A DNA stretch of 64,000 nucleotides from Novosphingobium sp. PP1Y (lineage in GTDB: Bacteria; Pseudomonadota; Alphaproteobacteria; Sphingomonadales; Sphingomonadaceae). The stretch's first letter is position 1; each line of letters starts with the position of its first letter. The position numbers and the translations under genes are program-made. The notes under the pieces are model-generated. The model worked only from the letters and a program-made list of their open reading frames with translations, made no database searches and was not told the DNA's origin. The DNA is taken from the NCBI RefSeq assembly GCF_000253255.1, contig NC_015583.1, forward strand, positions 186,001-250,000, given 5' to 3'. Shown here one piece after another: positions 36,464 to 48,764 of the stretch.

Positions 36464-37279
36464 ATGCGCTGGGTGAATAGAAACGTCCGCCGAGGCGAAG
36501 GCATCCTGCTAGGGGCCCTGCCGATCCTGTTCCTCATCCTACTCTACATCTTCCTCGCGGCCGAGCGCCACGCGGCCAATCCGATGGACAAGGTCCTGCC
36601 CCTTCCCAACGGCATGGCCAGGGCTCTCTCCGTCCTGCTGTTCCAGCCGGATCAGCTGACCGGAAAGCTCCTGTTCTGGGCGGATACGCTGGCGAGCTTG
36701 CAGCGGCTCGGGATCGGTTTGGGCATTGCAACCGTCGTCGCGCTGGTACTCGGCCTGGTCCTTGGCGTACTGCCGCCGGTACGCACAACACTCGGTCCGC
36801 TCGTGACCGGAATTGCCGTCATCCCGCCAATCGCGCTTCTGCCGATACTTTTCATAGCGCTGGGTCTCGGCGAAACGGCGAAGATCGCCCTTATCGTCAT
36901 CGGCATCGCGCCTGTCATGGTGCGTGACATCACCGCGCACGTCGCTGCATTGCCGCGCGAGCAGATCATCAAGGCGCAGACATTGGGCGCCAGTTCCTGG
37001 CAGATCATGATCCGCGTGGCGCTCCCGCAGGCCATGCCGCGCCTTCTGCACGCGGTCCGTCTCTCGCTCGGCCCGGCCTGGGTCTTCCTGATTTCCGCCG
37101 AGGCGATCGCTTCCGATGTCGGCCTTGGCTACCGGATCTTTCTCGTGCGCCGCTATCTCTCGATGGACGTTATCATCCCTTACGTGGCCTGGATCGCCTT
37201 GCTGGCCATCGCGATGGACGCAGCGCTCGTCTTCGCGAGCCGGAAACTCTACCCCTGGGCCCATGGAGCAAGCCATTGA
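36464..37279 (+). CDS. ABC transporter permease (guanidine/urea operon)
   Basis: A 271-residue inner-membrane permease of the TauC/SsuC class with about six helices. The EAA loop that contacts the ATPase is EQIIKAQTLGASSWQIMIRV-like, ending ALPQAMPRLL. The substrate path helices (GIAVIPPIALLPILFIALG) are typical. It starts 39 bases after the binding protein and its stop overlaps the TTG start of the ATPase, indicating coupling. It works with the two flanking genes to import the nitrogen compound processed downstream. Confidence 0.9.
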   Translation: MRWVNRNVRRGEGILLGALPILFLILLYIFLAAERHAANPMDKVLPLPNGMARALSVLLFQPDQLTGKLLFWADTLASLQRLGIGLGIATVVALVLGLVLGVLPPVRTTLGPLVTGIAVIPPIALLPILFIALGLGETAKIALIVIGIAPVMVRDITAHVAALPREQIIKAQTLGASSWQIMIRVALPQAMPRLLHAVRLSLGPAWVFLISAEAIASDVGLGYRIFLVRRYLSMDVIIPYVAWIALLAIAMDAALVFASRKLYPWAHGASH

Positions 37280-38076
37280 GCGCGCTTCTCAGCCTCCGCG
37301 ACGTCTGGGTCGAATACGGCGACAAGATCGTGCTCGAGAAAGTGGACCTCGAGTTCGAGGCCGGCTCCTTCGTATCGATCATCGGCCCATCCGGCGCTGG
37401 CAAGAGCAGTCTTCTGCGGGTGATCCTTGGTCAGGAAGTGCCTACACGGGGCACCATACTGCTCGACGGAACGCCGCTGGCACCCGAGTGCGGACCGGAC
37501 CGCGGCGTGGTATTCCAGCGCTATTCGGTCTTCCCCCATCTATCCGCCCTTCAGAACACGGTCTTCGGCATCGAATGCGCGAAGGCTCCGCTGTCTGCCC
37601 GACTGTTCGGCGGCGCAAGGCGGGCAGCCGAGAGCGAAGCGGCCGACATGCTGAACGCAGTCGGCCTCGGCGATGCGATAGACCTCTATCCCGCGCAGAT
37701 GTCGGGCGGCATGCAACAGCGTCTGGCCATCGCCCAGGCGCTGATCAAGCGTCCCCGCATCCTGCTCCTCGATGAGCCGTTCGGCGCGCTCGATCCCGGC
37801 ATCCGCGCTGACATGCACGGCCTGATCACCCGGCTCTGGCAGGACTATGCACTGACGATCATCATGGTCACGCATGACATCCGCGAAGCTTTCACGCTGG
37901 GAACGCGGGTGCTCGCACTCGACAAGCGCCGACACGATCCACACGCACCACATCGCTTCGGCGCGACCGCAGTCTACGATCTGCCGCTACGCAAGTCGGA
38001 TGAAGAGCCGGAAGACGGCGCAGTGGTCTCGCTCGAAGGCCCGCTGGGTGCCAAGGAGAGGATTGGACATGGCTAA
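37276..38076 (+). CDS. ABC transporter ATPase (guanidine/urea operon)
   Basis: A 266-residue nucleotide-binding subunit. Walker A is GPSGAGKSSLL, the Q loop is VVFQRYSVFPHLSALQN, the signature is MSGGMQQRLAIAQAL, and Walker B is ILLLDEPFGALDP, with the switch His in VTHDIREAF. The TTG start overlaps the permease stop (TTGA). Its last codons overlap the start of the NikR-like regulator by eight bases. It powers import with the preceding permease. Confidence 0.93.
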   Translation: MSALLSLRDVWVEYGDKIVLEKVDLEFEAGSFVSIIGPSGAGKSSLLRVILGQEVPTRGTILLDGTPLAPECGPDRGVVFQRYSVFPHLSALQNTVFGIECAKAPLSARLFGGARRAAESEAADMLNAVGLGDAIDLYPAQMSGGMQQRLAIAQALIKRPRILLLDEPFGALDPGIRADMHGLITRLWQDYALTIIMVTHDIREAFTLGTRVLALDKRRHDPHAPHRFGATAVYDLPLRKSDEEPEDGAVVSLEGPLGAKERIGHG

Positions 38077-38530
38077 CGAAACAACGAACCTGGCCAGGCT
38101 CAGCATGAGCCTTCCCGGCGATCTGTTCAGGCAGCTCGACATGATGGTCGAAGAGCGCGGTCTGCCATCCCGCTCGCAGCTTATCGCAGAGCTGATCCGC
38201 CATGCGCTTGCCGAACATGAGGCATACACCCGCCCGGACGAGATGCTGGCCGGCACCATTACCATCGTCTATCGCGGCGACCGCGGCCGGGTGCGCCACC
38301 AGCTTGCCCAGACCCAGGCCGACTACCTCAAGGAAGTCATCTCTTCCCAGCATGTATTCCTGGAGGACGATCAGTCCCTCGAGGTCCTGCTGGTGCAGGG
38401 GCCCGCCTCGCTACTGAAAGAACTGTGCGACGCGCTGCGCCGGGTGCGCGGGGTGCAACAACTCCAGCTCGTCACAACGACCGCACTTCTGCCTCCACTC
38501 TACGAACAGGAAACGGAAGAAACTGCATGA
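38069..38530 (+). CDS. NikR-like ribbon-helix-helix regulator lacking nickel ligands
   Basis: A 153-residue regulator of the NikR architecture. The N-terminal ribbon-helix-helix reads LARLSMSLPGDLFRQLD then ERGLPSRSQLIAELIRHAL. The C-terminal ACT-like domain reads LAGTITIVYRGDRGRVRHQL to RRVRGVQQLQLV. In NikR the nickel ligands are one His in the TQHHHHD helix and H-x-H...C in LHVHINHDDCLE. Here these read TQADYLK and QHVFLEDDQSLE, so only one His survives. It probably senses something other than nickel, plausibly the guanidine or a metabolite. It overlaps both neighbours and is embedded in the operon; GGAGAGG precedes the ATG. Confidence 0.85.
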   Translation: MANETTNLARLSMSLPGDLFRQLDMMVEERGLPSRSQLIAELIRHALAEHEAYTRPDEMLAGTITIVYRGDRGRVRHQLAQTQADYLKEVISSQHVFLEDDQSLEVLLVQGPASLLKELCDALRRVRGVQQLQLVTTTALLPPLYEQETEETA

Positions 38531-39351
38531 CCGAGACACTCGCGAATCCTCTTGCTGCCCGCGACCACGCGCGTGGAATGGCAGGCACGGTAGTCGAAGC
38601 CATGCCGATGCTGCCCCCTGTCGCCGAGGACCTGCCGGAGAGTGTACCTGCCCAAGACCTGCTATGGGAAGAAACGATCGCCGCCGGCGGATACGCTTCG
38701 CGCCGACTGCCCCGCGGATCGCGACTGAGGCTGATCGATCTCAAGGGAGACGCTTGCGCTTCGCTGCTGATCTTCAATGCCGAGATGCCGAGCGAGCGGC
38801 TCAACGTTGCCGATACCGTCAAAGTCCAGTGGAACGCCTATCTTGGCGAGGGCAAGCTGTTGTTGTCGGACATGGGCCGTGTGCTGATGAGCCTCGTTTC
38901 CGACGGCGCCGGCACGCACGATGCATTCTGCGGCACTTCCAATGCAGTCATGAACAGCGCCAAGTACGGCGACGGCAGCAACAGCGGGCCCCATCCCAAT
39001 GGTCGCGACCGCTTCCTTCTGGGCGCCGCAAAGCACGGATTGCAGCGGCGCGACATCCACCCCTGCATCAACCTGTTCAAGGGTGTCCGGATCGAGACCG
39101 ATGGCACGATCACGCCGCTCGTCGGTCCCTTCGAGCCGGGCCGCAGCCTGATCCTGCGCGCCGAGATGGACGTGATCGTCGTGATCGCTAACTGTCCGCA
39201 TGTTCTCGACCCGCGCGAAGACTGGAGCAGCACTCCTCTGCGCGCGACTGCATGGCGCGGTCCGATCACTGCCGAGGACGACCCCATCCGCACCGCGACG
39301 CCCGAAGGTCTGCGCGCCTTCGAAAACGTCGAAGACTATTTTCGCCGCTGA
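38527..39351 (+). CDS. DUF1989 protein, urea-carboxylase-associated 2 (carboxyguanidine deiminase subunit)
   Basis: A 274-residue DUF1989 protein. Such proteins occur in pairs beside urea/guanidine carboxylases and are known to form carboxyguanidine deiminase, which turns carboxyguanidine into allophanate and ammonia. Key segments are GYASRRLPRGSRLRLIDLKG, GTHDAFCGTSNAVMNSAKYG with a conserved Cys, HPCINLFKGVRIE and DVIVVIANCPHVLDPRE. These contain the Cys and His residues likely to bind metal. The ATG overlaps the regulator's stop. The longer protein of the pair corresponds to UAAP2. Which subunit is catalytic I do not assign. Confidence 0.87.
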   Translation: MTETLANPLAARDHARGMAGTVVEAMPMLPPVAEDLPESVPAQDLLWEETIAAGGYASRRLPRGSRLRLIDLKGDACASLLIFNAEMPSERLNVADTVKVQWNAYLGEGKLLLSDMGRVLMSLVSDGAGTHDAFCGTSNAVMNSAKYGDGSNSGPHPNGRDRFLLGAAKHGLQRRDIHPCINLFKGVRIETDGTITPLVGPFEPGRSLILRAEMDVIVVIANCPHVLDPREDWSSTPLRATAWRGPITAEDDPIRTATPEGLRAFENVEDYFRR

Positions 39352-39366
39352 CAGGAACAGCATCGC

Positions 39367-40001
39367 ATGAGCCTCGACCCCCATCTTTCCGATCTTCCCG
39401 GCACTGTCGCGCATGACGTCATCGTCCCCGCGCGGGCGCCGTGGCTGCACCACATCGCGGCAGGCCAGACCCTGCGCATCGTGGATCTCGAGGGCAACCA
39501 GGCAGTAGATTTCCTGCTGTATTCGGCACAGGACGATACCGAGCGCTACAGCGCGCAGGACACTGTCGCCGCTCAAGGCAACCTGTTCCTGCGCGAAGGC
39601 ACTGTGCTGCGCTCCAATGAAGGGCGGGCGATGATGACGATCACCGGCACGTCCGTCGATTATCACGATACCATCGGCGGCGCCTGCTCCTGCGAGTCCA
39701 ATACCTTGCGCTACGGCCACCATACGAAGGCCGAGCACGCCTGCGTCGAAAACTTTCTGGAAGCCAACTTGCGCGAAGGACGCGGCAAGCGCGACATCGT
39801 CTCTAACATCAACTTCTTCATGAACGTTCCGGTCGAGGCCGATGGGTCGCTGGGCATCGTCGATGGCATTTCCGCCCCGGGACTGACCGTTGACCTGCGA
39901 GCGGAGATGGACGTCATCGTCGTCGTTTCCAACTGCCCGCAAATCAACAATCCGTGCAACGGCTTCAACCCGACCCCCGTACGCATGATCGTTGCCAACG
40001 C

Positions 40002-40005
<4 letters not shown>
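39367..40005 (+). CDS. DUF1989 protein, urea-carboxylase-associated 1 (carboxyguanidine deiminase subunit)
   Basis: A 212-residue paralogue of the preceding gene and its expected heteromeric partner. Matching segments are LRIVDLEGNQAVDFLLYSAQ, GGACSCESNTLRYGHHTK, SNINFFMNVPVEADG and DVIVVVSNCPQINNPCNG, again with conserved Cys and His. It starts 15 bases after the first DUF1989 gene, and its stop overlaps the carboxylase ATG by four bases. The pair supplies the deimination step between carboxylase and allophanate hydrolase, the step that distinguishes guanidine from urea degradation. Confidence 0.88.
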
Positions 40006-43598
<3,593 letters not shown>

Positions 43599-43600
43599 CC

Positions 43601-45364
43601 ATGCTGGATCGCCGCAGCGCCGCCGCCATCGCTGCCGATGTGAACGCGGGACGCACAACCGCCGTCGCCGTGGCGAAAGAAACGCTTTCGCGGCTTGCCG
43701 CCTATGATGCCATCCAGGCACAAGTCTGGATCAGCCGGCTGAGCGTGGATGCATTTCTTGAATCAGCCCGCGCCGTGGATGCGCGCGTAAAGGCCGGCGA
43801 GGTTCTGCCTCTGGCCGGCGTGCCTTTTGCAGCGAAGGACAACATCGACGTCGCGGGTCTCGAAACGACGGCGGCCTGCCCTGCCTTCGCCTACAGCCCC
43901 GAGCGATCCGCCACGGTGATCGAGCGGCTGACACAGGCCGGCGCAATCTGCATCGGCAAAACCAACCTCGACCAGTTCGCCACGGGCCTCAATGGCACAC
44001 GCAGCCCCTATGGCGCCCCGCGCAACGCCTATAACCTGGCCTATGTCAGCGGTGGTTCGAGTTCGGGCTCTTCCGTCGCAGTGGCAGCGGGGCTGGTCCC
44101 ATTCGCGTTGGGCACCGACACCGCCGGTTCGGGCCGCGTGCCCGCCGCGTTTCAGCATCTGATCGGCTACAAGCCAAGCAAAGGCCGCTGGAGCAACAAG
44201 GGGCTGGTGCCCGCCTGCCGCACGCTCGACTGCATCACCGTATTCACCGACAATGTGACCGATGCCCGGCTGGTGGATGGGGTCATAGCCGGTTTCGATG
44301 CCGCCGATCCCTATTCCAAGGCACTGGCCAACCGCCCGCTGGAGTACAAGAGGATCGGCGTGCCGCGCCGTGGGCAACGCGTCTGGTTCGGCGACAGCGA
44401 GTCCGAGTACTTCTACGATCGCGCGCTCGACTCGCTGGCGCAAATGGCCGAGATCGTCGAAATCGACATGGCACCTTTCCAGGAAGCCGCGCAGTTGCTC
44501 TACGGTGGCCCCTGGGTGGCTGAGCGGACCGCTGCGATCGCGACCGTCCTTGCCGACAGTCCCGAGGCCATCGATCCGACAGTGCGCGAAGTGGTCGAAC
44601 CCGGCCTCAGCATGAGCGCGGTGGAACTGTTCAACGGCATTTACCGCTTGGCGGAGTTGAAGCGGCATGCGGACCTGCTGTGGGAAGGCATCGACATGCT
44701 CGCCTTCCCGACTGCCGGCACGACCTATCGCGTTTCCGAACTTCTGGCCGCGCCTGTCGCGCTCAACAGCGCATTCGGTTTCTACACCAATTTCGTGAAC
44801 CTGCTCGACATGGCAGCCGTCGCCGTGCCGGCCGGTATTCGCGGTAATGCAACGGGCTTCGGTGTAACCCTGATCGGCCCCGCCGATACCGACTGCGCCC
44901 TCCTGGACGCGGCCGACGCCTATCTCGCGGCAGCCAATCTCCCGCAACGACCACCACTCGACCTGGAGGGAAAGATGCAAACCGTGAAACTTGCCGTCGT
45001 GGGCGCCCACCTCAAGGACATGCCGCTGCACTGGCAGCTCACATCCCGCAATGCCAGGTTCGTCGGCGCCTTCCAGACGGCTCCCTCGTACCGGCTCTAC
45101 GCCATCGCAGACAGCGTCCCGCCCAAACCCGCGCTTGTGCACAGCCCCGATGGTGGGGAAATCGCGGTCGAGGTCTACGAACTGGACGTAGCGGAATTCG
45201 GCAGCTTCGTGGTCGAAGTGCCCGCTCCCCTCGCGATCGGCACGGTGACTCTCTCCGACGGCAGCAGCGTCAAGGGCTTCGTCGCCGAACCTCGCGCGCT
45301 TGCCGGCGCGCAGGACATAACGGAACTCGGCGGCTGGCGCGCCTTCATCGCAAGGCAGGGCTGA
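43601..45364 (+). CDS. atzF: Allophanate hydrolase
   Basis: A 587-residue two-domain enzyme hydrolysing allophanate to ammonia and CO2, the last step of the pathway. The amidase domain has the Ser-cisSer-Lys triad: Lys in FAAKDNIDVAGLET, cis-Ser in VSGGSSSGSSVAVAAG and the nucleophile Ser (about residue 177) in GTDTAGSGRVPAAFQ. The C-terminal domain (from about residue 470, KLAVVGAHLKDMPLHWQL on) is the one found in bacterial allophanate hydrolases and catalyses decarboxylation. It begins two bases after the carboxylase stop. Confidence 0.92.
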   Translation: MLDRRSAAAIAADVNAGRTTAVAVAKETLSRLAAYDAIQAQVWISRLSVDAFLESARAVDARVKAGEVLPLAGVPFAAKDNIDVAGLETTAACPAFAYSPERSATVIERLTQAGAICIGKTNLDQFATGLNGTRSPYGAPRNAYNLAYVSGGSSSGSSVAVAAGLVPFALGTDTAGSGRVPAAFQHLIGYKPSKGRWSNKGLVPACRTLDCITVFTDNVTDARLVDGVIAGFDAADPYSKALANRPLEYKRIGVPRRGQRVWFGDSESEYFYDRALDSLAQMAEIVEIDMAPFQEAAQLLYGGPWVAERTAAIATVLADSPEAIDPTVREVVEPGLSMSAVELFNGIYRLAELKRHADLLWEGIDMLAFPTAGTTYRVSELLAAPVALNSAFGFYTNFVNLLDMAAVAVPAGIRGNATGFGVTLIGPADTDCALLDAADAYLAAANLPQRPPLDLEGKMQTVKLAVVGAHLKDMPLHWQLTSRNARFVGAFQTAPSYRLYAIADSVPPKPALVHSPDGGEIAVEVYELDVAEFGSFVVEVPAPLAIGTVTLSDGSSVKGFVAEPRALAGAQDITELGGWRAFIARQG

Positions 45365-45366
45365 TC

Positions 45367-46308
45367 ATGCGCAATCTTCCGATACTGGCTACGCTGCTGG
45401 CCGCAGGCCTCGGCGTGCTCCCGCTGACTGCGCAGGCGCACGAGGAGCAGGTCATCGAAGTGCCCGGTTTCGCGGACTTCCTGGCAGTCGATGGCAACAG
45501 CGTGTGGGCCACCAATGCCGGACGGGTGGAGCGCTGGTCGCGCAAGGGCAAGCTGGCCGAAGTCGCCATGTCCAGACCCTGCGGTGCCATGACGATCATG
45601 GCCGGCTCTTTGTGGGTGGCCGATTGCGAAGAGAATGCACTTGTCCGGATCGACACGCGCACCGCCAGAAAGACCGCAACGATCCCCACAGGCATTGCCA
45701 ACCGGGATGGCGAGCTCAACGTCGCGGCTGGTGCCGGTTCGATCTGGGTGGCCAGCGATAACGATGTGGGCAAGGTCTCGCGCATCGATCCCGCCACCGA
45801 CACCGTTGTCGCGACGATCCCTGTCGATCCGGGTACGTGGTATCTGGCCTTCGGGCATGGATCGCTCTGGGCGGTCAGCGCCAAAGGCCGTTCGATCCAG
45901 CGTATCGATCCGAAGATCAATGCGGTGGTGAAACGCACCGCCCTTGGCAAGCAGCCCGGCTTCCTCGCTGCCGGCGCAGGCGCCGTCTGGGTTCAGGAAC
46001 AGGGCGACGGCACCGTGGCGCGCATCGATCCGTCCACGAGCGAAGTGACCGGGCGTGTCAAGGTAGGCGACGTTCTGAAATGGGGCGATATCGATACGGG
46101 CGGCGGCAAGGTGTGGCTGCGCACCACCGAGGACCAGACTTTCGCCGTGATCGATCCGCAGTCGATGAAGGTCCGTGCGCGGGTCGGCAAGGCCGAAGGC
46201 AGCGGCGCCTTACGATATACCCGCGCTGGCCTGTGGACCTCGGCTCATGACAAACACACCCTGACCTGGTGGCCAAAGCCGAAGAAGCTGGAAAAGCCTG
46301 AAAAATAA
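45367..46308 (+). CDS. Periplasmic beta-propeller protein (YncE/Vgb-like)
   Basis: A 313-residue exported protein with a signal peptide (LATLLAAGLGVLPLTAQA) and repeated blades of the form GSIWVA...VSRIDPATDTVVATIPV (for example GSLWVADCEENALVRIDT, GSLWAVSAKGRSIQRIDP, GAVWVQEQGDGTVARIDP). This is a seven-bladed propeller like YncE or virginiamycin lyase. The Vgb catalytic residues are not evident. It begins two bases after allophanate hydrolase and is the last gene of the operon, so it may bind substrate or cofactor in the periplasm. Its role in guanidine use is unknown. Confidence 0.8.
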   Translation: MRNLPILATLLAAGLGVLPLTAQAHEEQVIEVPGFADFLAVDGNSVWATNAGRVERWSRKGKLAEVAMSRPCGAMTIMAGSLWVADCEENALVRIDTRTARKTATIPTGIANRDGELNVAAGAGSIWVASDNDVGKVSRIDPATDTVVATIPVDPGTWYLAFGHGSLWAVSAKGRSIQRIDPKINAVVKRTALGKQPGFLAAGAGAVWVQEQGDGTVARIDPSTSEVTGRVKVGDVLKWGDIDTGGGKVWLRTTEDQTFAVIDPQSMKVRARVGKAEGSGALRYTRAGLWTSAHDKHTLTWWPKPKKLEKPEK

Positions 46309-46313
46309 ACCGC

Positions 46314-46340
46314 CCGCAGCCCGGGACGCCCGGGCTGCGG
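46314..46340. terminator. Strong hairpin terminator between convergent genes
   Basis: A perfect 12-bp stem (CCGCAGCCCGGG / CCCGGGCTGCGG) with a 3-base loop, 5 bases after the propeller stop. On the minus strand it is followed shortly by TTTATTTTT, so it terminates the convergent UrcA gene and probably the guanidine operon. Confidence 0.8.
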
Positions 46341-46352
46341 AGCGAGGGCTGC

Positions 46353-46679
46353 TCAGCGGTTGTACGCGAGGCGGTCCGACGCCGGGACCATCGCCGAGCG
46401 AGTTTCGATCTGCGAGCGAACATCGGCGACCACCGCAGTCCGGCATTCCTGCGCCTTGGCTTCCAGTGCAAGATGCACGCCGGCAAGGCGATCACCGCAA
46501 ACGGCACGCGCTGCCTGGTCCATACGGATCGCAAGTCGCTCCTGGCCTTCAGGGGTCGTGAGGTCGATCCCCTTGAGGGTCAGGACAGCCTCATCCTTGG
46601 CGAAGGGATTTTCGGCAGGGGCGGCATAAGCCGTGGTCGCGAACGCGAAAGTGGCGAGAACCGCCAGGCCAATCTTCAT
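46353..46679 (-). CDS. UrcA-family protein
   Basis: A 108-residue exported protein: signal peptide (IGLAVLATFAFATTAYAAP), then the UrcA core (LTLKGIDLTTPEGQERLAIR, MDQAARAVCGDR with one Cys, and AKAQECRTAVVADVR with another) likely joined by a disulfide. UrcA proteins are common in Sphingomonadales and Caulobacterales; function unknown. Three consecutive ATGs occur; the last is best spaced from AGGAG. It has its own promoter. Confidence 0.85.
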   Translation of the reverse strand: MKIGLAVLATFAFATTAYAAPAENPFAKDEAVLTLKGIDLTTPEGQERLAIRMDQAARAVCGDRLAGVHLALEAKAQECRTAVVADVRSQIETRSAMVPASDRLAYNR

Positions 46680-46728
46680 CATCATCTCCTGTACGTAGAA
46701 CGAACGCCGCTCTACGGCGACTGCCGCA

Positions 46729-46757
46729 TACATAGGACCAGAAGATGAAACTTTCAA
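46729..46757 (-). promoter_or_regulatory. Promoter of UrcA gene
   Basis: On the minus strand TTGAAA-N17-TATGTA, with the -10 about 50 bases before the start codon and in the only strongly AT-rich DNA nearby. Confidence 0.5.
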
Positions 46758-46804
46758 TATAGAAGGAAAATTTGTTACTTTATTACTAGATTCACTCCCA
46801 ATTA

Positions 46805-47170
46805 TTACTTCACGCTCACCACCAGGTGGTCAAGATTGTCTACATGACCAAGTAGCCCGATCGGCAGAGCGGCCTGCGAATGCGTATCGGCGACCGATAC
46901 CGTTATCGTCCGCGCGTAAGGTACCGACCAATCCTGCAGCGTCTTGACCGGCAGGCTAACCTGCCACTTGCGCCCGCCCTGCGCGGCGACCGCATGACCG
47001 TTGATGCTAACCGCCGACCCCACATCGGCACGGCGACCTGTAACAAGCAGGCACGAACCGGCCTCGCAATCGACGAGCCGCGTCCGCGGTTCGGCTGCTG
47101 CCGGTGTAGCGATTCCTGCGGAGAGGATGGCGGTCAGGCTCAGGGCGTTGCGGATGCGATATATCGACAT
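46805..47170 (-). CDS. Small secreted protein, unknown function
   Basis: A 121-residue exported protein with a signal peptide (ALSLTAILSAGIATPAAAEP) and a beta-rich mature part. It includes two cysteines (DCEAGSCLLVTG) and segments like VSINGHAVAAQGGRKWQVSL and ARTITVSVADTHSQAALPIG, suggesting a small immunoglobulin-like fold. AGGAGG lies 11 bases before the ATG. It follows the sulfotransferase gene by 22 bases on the same strand and may be the last member of that operon. No family recognised. Confidence 0.7.
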   Translation of the reverse strand: MSIYRIRNALSLTAILSAGIATPAAAEPRTRLVDCEAGSCLLVTGRRADVGSAVSINGHAVAAQGGRKWQVSLPVKTLQDWSVPYARTITVSVADTHSQAALPIGLLGHVDNLDHLVVSVK

Positions 47171-47192
47171 TGTGCAAAAGGCCTCCTGCTTG

Positions 47193-48764
47193 TCAGTCGA
47201 TGGCAATTCCGGCGTTCTCGAAGATGCGGCGGACAGGTTCGAGAACCTCTCCATGCCGCTTCCAGCGGGCAACGGAACTGGCATAGATGGGCTGGCGCAC
47301 CTGCGCCGCGCTCGGGGTCGAGACCGGTGCGCTGTTTGTGTGGAACGACAGGCAGCGCTCGTCCCAGTCCAGTCCGCAATGCGCCAGGATTCTGCGAGTT
47401 TCACCCTCCTGATCGGCGATCAGATCTTCGTAGCGCACTTCGATCAGGCGATCGGCCAGGGCTTCGCGCCACAGGGCCATGAGCCGGTCGAAGCGCATAT
47501 AGTAGGCGGCGATGTCGAGCAGGTCGTAGCTGTAATCGTAATAACGCGAAGTGACCGCGAAGAGATTGCGAAAATTGCTGAGCACTGTGTCCATCGGATG
47601 TCGCCGCAGGCAGATGATCCTGCTCGCGGGAAGCGCCCGTGCGATGAACCCCAGGTACTGGAAATTCCCCGGAAACTTGTCGGTGAAACGGAGGCTGGGA
47701 TTGCGCCGGTGATGGTTCGCGCGCTGCAGGAAATCTCGGCCGATCTCGGCCATATCGCTGCCTGCTGCAGCTGCTATCGTGTCGGGATCGAGGACCGTTG
47801 GCGTTCGGGTGCCCGCCGCCTTTTTGACCGCCAGAGGCATCGCCTGCAGTTCGCCCGCGCTTTCAACAGCGGGATGAGAGGAGAGGATGCGGTCGACCAG
47901 CGTCGTCCCCGTGCGCGGCATACCGACGACGAAGATGGGAGAATCTGTCGCGGCTTCTCCCACCGGTTTCGGCAGGGGCCACGCAGCCTCGATCGCATCG
48001 AAGGACGCGGCATCCCGCTCAAAGGCATAAGGCAAAGTCCGACGGTGTTCGGCATTGACGCAGCACAACGTATCGAGTGCCTCGTCCAGCTGGCCGACGT
48101 CCTCCAGTTCTTTTGCAAGGGCATAGCCGAGCAGCAGTCTGTCGCGCGGCTTGCGGGCCAAGCCGCGTATCTCGGCAAGCCGGCCGATATGGTTGCATTC
48201 GGGGTTTTGCCTGCGCAGCCCAGCGAGAAGGTGGTGCGCGCGCGCATCCTCGGGAGACAAGGCTATCAGTGCCTCGAGCGCAGCTTCGGCCTCTTCCGTT
48301 CGCCCCAGGAAGTTGAGGGTCGTCGCCTGATTGTAGCGGTATCCGGCATGACCGGGTTCTAGGCGCACGGCCTCGGAAAAATGGACGAGCGCAGCGGCGT
48401 GGTTCCCGAGGCGCGCATAGACACAGCCCATTGTGTCGCGGCTGAGCGCGTCACCGGGCAGGGCCTGCTCAGCTGCTTGGAGCATCGACGCCGCGTCGCC
48501 ATCCTGCCGAACCATGGTGAAGAGCTTGGCAAGGTTGGCGCAATATTCGCCTTGCGGATCGAGCCTCACCGCCCGATCGATGTGCCGAATCCCCGATCGG
48601 ATGCGGCCCGTGCTGGATTCCGCGACCCCCAGAAGGAAGTGTGCTTCGGCATCCTTGGGATTTTCCGACAGGAGTGTCGTGGCGAAACGATGGGTTGCGC
48701 CCAAATCGCCTCGGGACAGCGCGCTTCGAGCAGCCTCGACCCGGGCAGAGCGCATTTCCGTCAT
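47193..48764 (-). CDS. TPR-sulfotransferase
   Basis: A 523-residue two-part protein. The first half has tetratricopeptide repeats (for example SRDTMGCVYARLGNHAAALV, AGYRYNQATTLNFLGRTEEA). The second half is a PAPS-dependent sulfotransferase: 5'-phosphosulfate loop FVVGMPRTGTTLVDRILSSH and 3'-phosphate segment IICLRRHPMDTVLSNFRN, with YEDLIADQEGETRRIL near the end. It transfers sulfate to a hydroxyl of an unknown acceptor. Its ATG overlaps the stop of the sterol-desaturase-family gene (ATGA), strongly suggesting that the hydroxylated lipid made there is the acceptor; this is inference. Confidence 0.87.
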   Translation of the reverse strand: MTEMRSARVEAARSALSRGDLGATHRFATTLLSENPKDAEAHFLLGVAESSTGRIRSGIRHIDRAVRLDPQGEYCANLAKLFTMVRQDGDAASMLQAAEQALPGDALSRDTMGCVYARLGNHAAALVHFSEAVRLEPGHAGYRYNQATTLNFLGRTEEAEAALEALIALSPEDARAHHLLAGLRRQNPECNHIGRLAEIRGLARKPRDRLLLGYALAKELEDVGQLDEALDTLCCVNAEHRRTLPYAFERDAASFDAIEAAWPLPKPVGEAATDSPIFVVGMPRTGTTLVDRILSSHPAVESAGELQAMPLAVKKAAGTRTPTVLDPDTIAAAAGSDMAEIGRDFLQRANHHRRNPSLRFTDKFPGNFQYLGFIARALPASRIICLRRHPMDTVLSNFRNLFAVTSRYYDYSYDLLDIAAYYMRFDRLMALWREALADRLIEVRYEDLIADQEGETRRILAHCGLDWDERCLSFHTNSAPVSTPSAAQVRQPIYASSVARWKRHGEVLEPVRRIFENAGIAID

